A model generated the notes under the pieces. That model was not told the DNA's origin. It did no database searches and worked only from the letters and a program-made list of their open reading frames with translations. From Cylicocyclus nassatus (lineage: Eukaryota > Nematoda > Chromadorea > Rhabditida > Strongylidae): a stretch of 64,000 nt of DNA. The DNA lies in the NCBI GenBank assembly GCA_958299035.1, contig CATQJL010000316.1:36521441-36585440 (forward strand), in the 5' to 3' direction. The position numbers were made by a program, and so were the translations under genes. Positions 56,180 to 64,000 of this stretch are shown here, in pieces (the first letter of the stretch is position 1; the number at the start of each line of letters is the position of its first letter).

Positions 56180-56330
56180 ATATGGGGGCATTCGTATGAA
56201 AAGTCCCCCTCCCCCCCCCCCCCTTCTACAGTATACTAACAGGGAGGTGCGAGACTTCACACTAAGCCGTAGGTGTTCACATCTCGCACCTCGGAATTGC
56301 TCATCGTATGAAAAGTCACTCACCCAAGTG
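56180..56330. repeat. Repeat with two TCGTATGAAAAGTC motifs, copy B (inverted relative to copy A)
   Basis: TCGTATGAAAAGTCCCCCTC plus a poly-C run at about 56188 and CATCGTATGAAAAGTC at about 56302 enclose GGAGGTGCGAGA and TCGCACCTCGG. Matches 50030-50205 on the other strand. The pair flanks the LTR-bounded element in inverted orientation. Confidence 0.5.
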
Positions 56331-57805
56331 TCCCCAGCGTGGTAAAAGCAATTCTTTGAAGATATTCAAGGAGTTTGTCGAATGGGGGATGAGTCCTGCA
56401 TCCCAGTAATCCCCTCAGCTTCCTGAAAATGTCAATTAAAATTTTAAAAAAATTCAAAAAATGGTGTATAAGAAACTCTTACTTATAAAATGCCTCAGCT
56501 GCATTTGTAGTTCGCAGCTCCTCGATGTCAAATTTACACCACGCGTACACGCCTTATACACGCCTTGAAACCATGTTCCTCCAGATACTCGAGAATTTTC
56601 TTGCAAGGCACATAGGAAGCGTGCCTGCTATTAACTGGTGGAAAAATTTGAGCTGGGACCCTTCTCGTCAAATCCTTTGTTAGAAAACGACTCCTTTTAC
56701 CCCATTCCTACCCTATTATTTTATCCTATTACTATCTATCCACAGTTCTGATTTTCTTTGGCCCTCTCATAAACTGCCGTAACCCCAAATGCTTAGTCAT
56801 TCTGTTCCAGTTTGTGCCAAATGAAAGGCACAGCCTTGAAGTCGCGCATTTAGGAAAGTTTCTCTAACTGCTCTTATGGCAGCCTGAAATCAATATTGAT
56901 ATTGGATTCAGTCGGGTCCAATTCGCGCACCTTTTCGTAATCTAAAATTATCGTGATATTGGCATCCCTACTTTTCCTTTTAAACACTCTAACACGCTGT
57001 TGTAGACCGCGCGGTTCTTATGCATTATTGCAAACAAAATTGGAACCTAAAATTTTTTTGTAATCGAAACCGTTTAGTTTCAACAAACCTCAAAACTACC
57101 ACCGCACATCGCATGAACGGCGTACAGCTGCCCTTTTTCTATTCCTCATTGAATCGTGATAGGGTTCAGCTTGTGTACCCCTTCTCCGATTAATGCCTTC
57201 AAACCAATTTCATTAGTCGCCTAAAAAACTTGAAGAAGTCATTTTTCAAAATTTTCAAATCAAAATCAAAAAAAAATACCGCGATGACTTCGTCAGAGTA
57301 GTAAATGTGCAGGTCCGGCAATTGAAGCTGAAGAAGTTTTGAATAAAGAAAAAGAAAAGTTCCGGTTTTGAATTGTAAAAAAATTTTGATAACTAAACAC
57401 TTTTAAAGTTCTGAATTATTTCACCTTTTGGTCATTTTGAGAGATTGAATTTTTGGACCATTTTCCTCTAGGAAAAATTTACTCTGTGTAAATTTGTTAA
57501 TTTCATCAATAAATTGAGAATTTTTTGCTGATAAAATTATATAGATATTGATAGCATTGCTGATAATATCGCGCTATACCTGAGGCTGATATCGCACCTC
57601 AGCGCGACTAAGTGCGAGAAAAAATCTTTGCGGAGAGGTATCAGACGGCTAGCGTTATTATTCTACCATATGCGGCTGCGCTGACGCCAGCTTTGGCGGC
57701 TGGCTGCGGCAGGAGTCGGCTGCCTGGGTACCACTTGCCCGCCTCCCCTAGATTTCTAGTATGAATCAAAAACGGAGCTGGGTGACGTCGTCAGTACTGT
57801 AGAGA
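56331..57805. other. Intergenic, no gene recognised
   Basis: AT-rich with short C-rich runs; ORFs are short and without domains. No RNA gene was recognised. Confidence 0.4.
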
Positions 57806-58531
57806 TTAAGGGCCGCATGCACTAACATCTCCGCTGGGGACGGGATCGCAACTTCAGAAGAAAGCTTCATATCCTGAAGCTCCGGATATCTGGAATTCAC
57901 ACTGTCTACCTGTCCGTAAGTACTCCCACCATCCTTCACTATGAACATATTGAGCAGAAGCGAGAAGCTGTACAAGCCGTTTCCCAGCTTTTTGTAGCAT
58001 CCCTGATGATCCCTGGGGGACGAATATCTATTCTTCAAAGTCATTTTTCTTTCTCCGAAGTAACGAAAACCTTCCAAATTTATACTGAACATCTAACACA
58101 ACAGTGCTAAGCATGTTGCTGATGAGAACAAATGAATTTTTTAAAAAAGGAATTTTTCGGTATACCCCAAATTTCGACCTGTGGATCATCGAAATTTTCA
58201 TGACTTCAAACATCATTTGTTCTTATCAGCAACATGCTTAGCACTGTTGGGTTAGATAATCTGCACAACTTTGGAAGTTTTTCGTTAACTTCAGAGAAAG
58301 AAAAATGACTTTAAAGAAAAGCGCCGCGGATCATCAGGGATCATACAAAAGCTGGAAAATGAGGTTTGTACACCTTCTCGCTCCTGTTCAACATGTTCAT
58401 AGTGAAGGACAGTAGGAATACTTACGGATAGGTACAGAACGTGAAATCCAAGTATCTGGAGTTTCGAAATATGAAGCTTTCTTTTAAGCTGCGATCCCCT
58501 CCCGCGGCCATGTTAGTGCATGCGGCCCTAA
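57806..58531. mobile_element. 726-bp foldback element with TTAGGGCCGCATGCACTAAC ends
   Basis: Arms of about 300-350 bp are imperfect reverse complements: GGGCCGCATGCACTAACAT at the left end against its complement at the right end, and ACAACAGTGCTAAGCATGTT near the inner left against AACATGCTTAGCACTGTTGG. The loop of about 85 bp is AT-rich. A minus-strand ORF of 108 codons inside has no recognisable domain and is judged a shadow of the palindrome. Confidence 0.7.
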
Positions 58532-58640
58532 GAGCTACAAAATGATACACGATTTGCCGGGATTGAAATTGAAACCACCGAGGAAAGGGCCGTGGAGCAC
58601 CTAAGGGAGGGAGCTAAGGTGTGGGAGCTGGAGGCGCTAA

Positions 58641-58807
58641 GGGTGCCTTCATACCGCGCCGGCAGCCGCCGCTAGCAGTCCGTAGCAGCCGCTGGCCGCT
58701 TTTGTCAGAGGCGCAAAATCACCAAATTCTTACTACTTTCAGCTGTGGGCTGCTACGGGCTGCTACGGGCTTCCAGCGGCGGCTGCCGGCGCGGTATGAA
58801 GGCACTT
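58641..58807. mobile_element. 167-bp GC-rich MITE with TAA duplication
   Basis: Inverted ends GTGCCTTCATACCGCGCCGG on both sides, with GGCAGCCGCCGCT continuing the match. TAA flanks both ends (58638-58640 and 58808-58810), as expected for PIF/Harbinger insertion. The interior includes repeated GGGCTGCTAC words. Confidence 0.75.
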
Positions 58808-59108
58808 TAACGAGCAGAAACAGCAGAGTCATCGGAACATTTGGCTCTGGCCGGAGATCTCCGCGAATTTCTTGGTTTTCTCGTCAGTGCATAGCTCGTT
58901 CACAGATTCGTTAGGCGAAAGTTCACAAACTCGTTAGGCGAAGATTCGACTTCTTCAATCTAGTAATCCTAGCTATCAGGTGCGTGTACTTGAAGCGGTG
59001 TTTCAACCTCGACTGTGGTTTTTCTGGCGTCCTTTCACTCCATCGACTACCACAGAGCCAAAACAGAAGTAAGCTCATACGCGGAATCTATGAGGATTGT
59101 GCTAATTC

Positions 59109-59145
59109 TCTTATATATAAAGCTGAATGTCTGTTGGTCTGTCTG
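59109..59145 (+). mobile_element. Helitron-like 5' end fragment
   Basis: TCTTATATATAAAGCTGAAT followed by a TGTCTG-rich stretch is the same start as the Helitron-like copies at 31264-31840. The body and the CTAGT end are not found downstream, so this is a truncated copy or a different family using the same start. Confidence 0.5.
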
Positions 59146-59600
59146 TTTGCAGAGGTGCGATGGGGGAGTCGGGCTCCCCAGAAGTGAAGGTGGTCCCAGC
59201 TACCACTGGCCGCCAAAAGTGAAAATGGTAGTGCCGGACACTCACCTGCCAAAAACGTCGACCGGGAGGTGGGGGAGGGGGTAGCGGAAGCACAGCTCGA
59301 CGTCTCTTTTTGCAAAAAAAATTTGCTTTTTCCAAACTTACGACATGATGACTAGAGTTTGAACGGAGCGATCAGAAAAGTGATATTTACATCAAATTAT
59401 AATTATTTACACTGCAGTCGCTAACATTCAAGAATATCGACAACGAGGAGCTGATGTTGGCGACGGCAGGGTGGTGCTATACTACTCAGAAAAGGTAGTG
59501 ACTATCTTGGTGAATTGGTAGCAAAACCTTGGCCCGTTTTCTCAAAAGTACTTTCTAAAATGAAATGTGTCCCGAGACAAGCGATGAAGGATTCATCACA

Positions 59601-59610
59601 TATATAAAAC
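59601..59610 (+). promoter_or_regulatory. TATA-like box upstream of the secreted-protein gene
   Basis: TATATAAAAC lies 35-44 nt before the start codon at 59645, so a TATA-directed transcript would have a very short 5' UTR. Confidence 0.4.
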
Positions 59611-59644
59611 GAAAGACCCCTAATTCACATTCATCTTCAATCCG

Positions 59645-60388
59645 ATGTCACGAATGAAGGTTGCATTGGCTATATTACTGTTGGCATGCCAGAGACTCAA
59701 AGGCAACGTCGTGCGAAGAAAGGACGCATCACAGGGAGAGGTTTATGCAACTTCAGAAAATGTCAAGAAGAAGACTGCTAATTCGTTGAATGAAATCAAT
59801 GCTTCATTCGAAACAGTTACTGAACATTCGCATATTGAGCGGATGAGCGGAGCGTGGAAAAATGGTACCGATTCTAAGGAACATGATGACGGTATCAATC
59901 ATGCGAACCCCAACATTTCTCAGTTGATGCAACACGGTGAAATTATGAGGACCTCCATATTACAAGTGAAAAATCCTGAAGATGCTCAATATGAGAGCGA
60001 AGAGAAGTTTGATTCTAGAATGGCGAGAGACACAGATGACGATGAAAGCGGAGAGGACATTGATCCTGATAGCGAGGATAATGACGATGGAGACAAAATT
60101 GCTTTCAAGCCAGCAGATCCACGTGTAGTGAAGCCCCCCAGGGTGCCAATATCCGCGGAAATCAAAGAGGCTGTCAAGCCTATCGATCTTCATGTGAGAT
60201 TCATATCTCCCTTATTTCTTGAGTTCTGGTAATGTAACTGTTTAGATTTACGTCCACCTGAATGGTTTAGGAAGAAACCATGTAAGTAGCAAGAAACAGG
60301 AAACACACTTGTTCAGAAACAATGAAGTGTATTACAGAGATTTGAGTCGAGCCGTGGTTGGGAGCGGAAATCATGGAAGGTGATCTAG
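59645..60388 (+). CDS. Small secreted acidic protein, function unknown, 3 exons (proposed), 211 aa
   Basis: Exons: 59645-60193, 60246-60281, 60338-60388, all phase 0, ending in TAG. The first exon alone is an open frame of 195 codons, the longest coding ORF after the exons of the ACF1-like gene. The N-terminus (MSRMKVALAILLLACQRLKG) is a good signal peptide with a hydrophobic core at residues 5-14 and likely cleavage near residue 20. The mature part is hydrophilic, with a KR-rich start, N-x-S/T sites, and a strongly acidic stretch at about 127-147 (DDDESGEDIDPDSEDNDD), then a proline-rich segment (VVKPPRVP). No cysteine-rich domain, protease or lectin motif is seen. The two small 3' exons rest on splice consensus only. 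Secreted proteins of this sort are common in parasitic nematodes, but no specific role can be assigned. Confidence 0.55.
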
Positions 60389-60726
60389 TTTTCTCTGCAC
60401 AGTACACAGCTAATTACATTGAATAGAAGAGACAAGGAAATATGGCACTACCGCTATCATGGGCTTTATTTTTCAGTGATGGCACTTTTTTTTGAAAAGC
60501 TCGGCAAGAAAGAAGAATCATGACTTATAATAAGCGGCTTAATCTGAAGTTGTGTGGAGTTTGTCCGTTACGAAATTACAGTGAGGAATGATTTACGATA
60601 CTAAATATCATGTGATGTTAAGATAGCGAGTATGGTTCATTTTTAACTACGGCTCACTTTGCAATAAACCGAACAATGATTTGAGAGACAAGCTCTCAGA
60701 AAGTGAGTTTAGCACGGTTCACGATG

Positions 60727-60776
60727 CCAGTGCGAACCTCTGCGAAGCAGAGGTGAAGCACTGGTATTACAATAAA
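60727..60776 (+). promoter_or_regulatory. Strong hairpin followed by AATAAA in the 3' region of the secreted-protein gene
   Basis: CCAGTGC-GAA-CCTCTGC-GAA-GCAGAGG-TGAA-GCACTGG forms two stacked perfect 7-bp stems separated by a small internal loop (60727-60764). AATAAA follows at 60771-60776, about 385 nt after the proposed stop codon. Its position directly before a polyadenylation signal suggests a 3' UTR structure or a small structured RNA. Confidence 0.5.
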
Positions 60777-62269
60777 CTCTTTCCGTGCACATTGTGATCC
60801 AAAATTACACTTCTTAGATAATGATTATGGCCACAAACTTTACTCGTGTCTATTATAAATGGTTAAGTCCAACCTATGTTGAGCAGTGGCTTCACGTCGA
60901 ATTCACACTGATGTGAACTAACTGATTTGAGCATAACCAAATTTCCTTACAAGACTAGGGTAGCGGGTTTAATCACATTACCTCCGAATGAATATGATAG
61001 TTGTGACTGGAAGTTTGTCACCATGCTGCAATGCGAAATTTGAAGCTCACATCTGGACCTGTGAGATCCTCATCCGGAGCAGTTAGAGCAATTTCTTGAG
61101 ATTTCTCGGTGAGCATCCGTGCAGTTGAGCAAAGACAGTTATTTAGAGCTTTCATAGTAAACATATGACCTATTTGAAGACAAATTGCCTTTACGAATTA
61201 TGCAGCTTGATTTGGATGAGGCAGGATTTATCGGGTACAAGATGTACTTGCTCGGTTTTTCGGAGCTTGATCTTATTGACTCTGCAGAGAGCCACATTCT
61301 CCTGAACTTTTCTCCTTGAAGGCAGCGTTGCAGCAGAATCGCTCTTCAGTGTCACCATTTCTGAATCTTCTCGCCATGATGAACCCATACATGGGATTTA
61401 CAGCGCATGAAAATGATGAAGAAGAACCTCTTGTCGAGGCTCTCCATGTCTGCACTCGCTGAAACATGTTAGTGGGCGGGGTTTGGAAGAGTTTCGGACA
61501 GGGCCCGGCACCGATGGTTTGGGGTCAAACTGGACTTCGTTTTTGAAGTTAGAAGCAACGGAGACATCGTTTTTATGAGGTCCTGGAGGAAGCGCCAAAA
61601 AAAACACGACGAACACATGTTAGGTTTCACGAATTGAACGTGTTCTTTCGCAAGCGCACGAATTTCAAATGCAAGACTCAAACAAATGGCTTGTTTACAG
61701 CGCACAAACAATCACATGGCTCCGAATTTGGGCTATGAGTATACAATATTACTCCAAACTATGTTATGTAAAAAGTTCCCAAAACTTATGTGTCCTAATA
61801 TCCGTTCTCGAATTGTTGATTTCTAGACCAATTACCAAACCAACTGGGTTGGTTCGGAGCATAAATATTGGAGAGTTCACATAAGTTTTGGACCTTTTTG
61901 ATTTGGACGAGTCAAAAATCTATCATGTAGTGAAGAGAGCGGATCAAACCGTTGCCTCTCCCCTTTTTTGAGTCAAAAGTAGTATAATTCTACGCGTTGA
62001 TAGATATCGCGCTCCAGTCACTTGCGGTGTCCGACGTATTCGAGGCGCACAGCTATTGACTTTGGCTCACGTCGCCCTTGGTCAGGCTTTTGTCCGCGGA
62101 GCGCGGCAACCTCCTTGGACTTTGAATTCTTTCTTGCATCTCCAACGTTGTGTATCTTCTTCTTTCTCACATTGTCATAAAAAGTCAACCTACGTAGTAT
62201 TTCTCAACTTTTGTCTTCTGTTTGTACTCGGGGTGTCAAAACGGCTAGAGATCTAGAAAGTACTAGCTA
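60777..62269. other. Intergenic, no gene recognised
   Basis: AT-rich with ORFs of at most 80 codons on the minus strand (61191-61711) in overlapping frames, without recognisable domains. Confidence 0.4.
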
Positions 62270-62372
62270 CAGTCGAGTAGATTTTCCCCCTAATATATGT
62301 TCACGCGCAAATTCTACCGCATTTCATCTACAATGCAAGCACGCTATATCAAGCAGATAATCTACTCGACTG
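62270..62372. mobile_element. 103-bp Tc1-like MITE
   Basis: Ends CAGTCGAGTAGATT and its exact complement AATCTACTCGACTG, each followed outward by TA (62268-62269 and 62373-62374). CAGT ends and a TA duplication are Tc1/mariner traits. Far too short to encode anything. Confidence 0.8.
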
Positions 62373-62914
62373 TACCAAAAGGTTGACGTGGATGCTCTAA
62401 ATCTATGATAGAATTGTTGTAATTAGTTTTGCATAAATTGCGCTGCATAACTACTTATAAGTATGTCTCTTCGTTTCCGCCATTTTCATGGGACGGTGCT
62501 TCTCTGTCGCCTTATTCGTTCCACAAATGGCCTGCCAATCCTTAAGAATGAAAATGGTCTGGGGAATGAAGCATAGTTTCCGGCTAGAATATCGTGTATT
62601 TTTCTTCTAGAAAGCAAGAACATGGCGGCTGTGCACTGCTCTTGCCGTTTCCAGTCTTTCAGTGCTGAGCGATTCAAGCTCCACGCTGTGCATGCTATCT
62701 ATCGCATACTAACTGCAATGATGGCCATGAACTGCGGTATCTAGAAACACATCATCATTATTGACCAGATGAACAAGGGAATTTATCTAGGTTATTGGAA
62801 CTGGCTAAATTGATATCAATCTTCGGTTGCGTGTTTGCTACACGACAAATGAAGTCACTTAACTTAGGTCGGCCCTTTGAAATGAGACACATATATTTAG
62901 GAACAGCTCGGAAT
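62373..62914. other. Intergenic, no gene recognised
   Basis: No supported feature; ORFs of about 63 codons without domains. Confidence 0.4.
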
Positions 62915-63213
62915 GCTGATTCCATGTCCTCAGCTGCAAAGCATTCCTCTGAAGCGAGTTATGAGCTTGTTAGTATGTGTCACTGACATACAATCAAATA
63001 TGGAAAGAAGGCCTGTAGACGAAAATCTGCACAAAGTGGTGGAGAATGGAAATAACATCAAGATGGAGTCATTTAGTATTGTATAGTATGCAATACCACT
63101 ACCTAGATGTTGACACCGTAGCATCCGTAAGTCGGTCAACAGGCAAAGGAAAATGCTCATAACTCGCTTCAGAGTGATGCTTCGCAGCTAAGAATAGCAG
63201 ATTTGAAATCAGC
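62915..63213. mobile_element. Foldback element, about 300 bp
   Basis: GCTGATTCCATG through CTCTGAAGCGAGTTATGAGC at the left (62915-62967) pairs with the complement at the right (about 63152-63213). The arms are about 55 bp, diverged at several sites. The centre is about 185 bp, unrelated. Target duplication not identified. Confidence 0.55.
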
Positions 63214-64000
63214 GTTTTAAGCTGATTCCAGTTATATGGGTCACTTCTCAAAAGGCCAACCTAAATTAGGTGATTTCCTTGTGAGTTCGAGTTGTGAACA
63301 TGGTGTTTCCAACAAATTTTTGAACACTAATTTTCCCCTCAGCCCACTTCAATGTACTGGATGGAGGCCAGGGGGGAGTTAGTGATGAAAAGTCTTCCCA
63401 TGGACATAAGTCGCAAGAGGCCTCAAATCCCCACATATTACATATCGTAAAGCTGTTGATGCGAAGAATTCAACCTATGAAGTCGCAACATGGTTTATGC
63501 AGTTTTGAAGAAGTTATGAGCTGTTTAATTTTGAAAAGCGCTTTTCTACCTGCTTTTCAAGAACCTGGTTCTCGGCGCTGTTTTAATGGATTGATACGAA
63601 TAAGCCATATTCTAGTAAAACAAACCTCACTCTACAAAGCCTATGAAGTCGCAACATCACATTCAAGAATTATCGAAGCAGGTATCAGCTGTCACTAGGC
63701 AACTCAAAATAGCTTAATTTTAATTCTGTCTCTCGGCGACTACTTCTCAAATCGGCCTGTTTTTTTTTGACAGAACAACACTTACCTTTCATAAGCTATA
63801 AAGCTGCAGCTGCCGACATCTTCAACCACCAGATTTATAACAGTGGAAATTTCGCATAATTTTTATTTTATCATTCGAAATTCTGGTTGTCGGCGGTTAC
63901 TCTCTGAATCGATCTACTTTTTTCGCAGTACATTATAACCAAATTTACTGAATAAAATACGTAAAGTCTAGCTGTTTTACTTGCAAGTACACCATTTGAT
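63214..64000. other. Intergenic, with a short direct repeat
   Basis: CCTATGAAGTCGCAACAT occurs at about 63475 and 63640, and related words surround both copies, suggesting a local tandem duplication of about 165 bp. No gene recognised up to the window edge. Confidence 0.45.

Noticed and set aside
57766..58092. 108-codon minus-strand ORF
   Set aside because: Lies within one arm of a palindromic foldback element and has no recognised motif.
1..64000. tRNA, rRNA, SL RNA or snRNA genes
   Set aside because: Looked for tRNA B-box-like GGTTCRANNCC, 5S-like text and a spliced-leader-like GGTTTAATTACCC start; none found by eye. A covariance-model scan would be decisive.

Overview
The window is nuclear DNA of a nematode. 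Intron-rich genes have short phase-matched exons, AT-rich introns with TTTCAG-type acceptors, and acceptor-like sites just upstream of start codons, as expected for spliced-leader trans-splicing. The best-recognised proteins look like those of rhabditid/strongylid worms, and an interspersed repeat at 25329-25608 resembles one I recall from strongylid genomes. I infer a clade V (hookworm or trichostrongyle-like) parasite; the species cannot be fixed from sequence alone.

Five protein-coding genes can be modelled. (1) 12998-17526 (+): mitochondrial succinyl-CoA:3-ketoacid CoA-transferase (SCOT), 15 exons, 519 aa. (2) 21036-29543 (+): a kinesin with kinesin-7/CENP-E hallmarks, 31 exons, about 1169 aa. 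(3) 33913-36260 (-): ribosomal protein uL23/RPL23A, 3 exons, 148 aa. (4) 38865-49031 (+): an ACF1/BAZ1A-type chromatin remodeller subunit with WAC, DDT, WHIM, PHD and bromodomain, 33 exons, about 1392 aa. (5) 59645-60388 (+): a small secreted acidic protein of unknown function, 3 exons. For genes 1-4 the exon phases close exactly from start to stop, so all four look intact. The genes do not form an operon or a shared pathway: they are ketone-body catabolism, mitosis or transport, translation, and chromatin assembly. rpl-23A and the ACF1 gene are divergent across a 2.6 kb intergenic region.

The rest, including the larger introns, is repeat-rich. I could define many non-autonomous elements with boundaries: two hAT-type MITE families (8-bp target duplications TTTGTTTG and AATCTGCT), two tandem mariner-like foldbacks sharing a TA, a 363-bp element with a 9-bp duplication, a Tc1-like 103-bp MITE, a TAA-flanked MITE, tandem Helitron copies inserted in a hAT MITE, a retroposon with a 13-bp duplication, and several palindromic foldbacks. 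No autonomous transposase or polymerase was recognised.

The most unusual region is 50748-56110: about 5.4 kb bounded by near-identical direct repeats of about 227 bp (TG...CA, TTAG on both outer sides), like an LTR element. It has no recognisable gag/pol and instead holds several arrays of short repeats, including six evenly spaced hairpin units at 55021-55275. The presence of a kinesin-7 is the other main point, because C. elegans is generally reported to lack this family.
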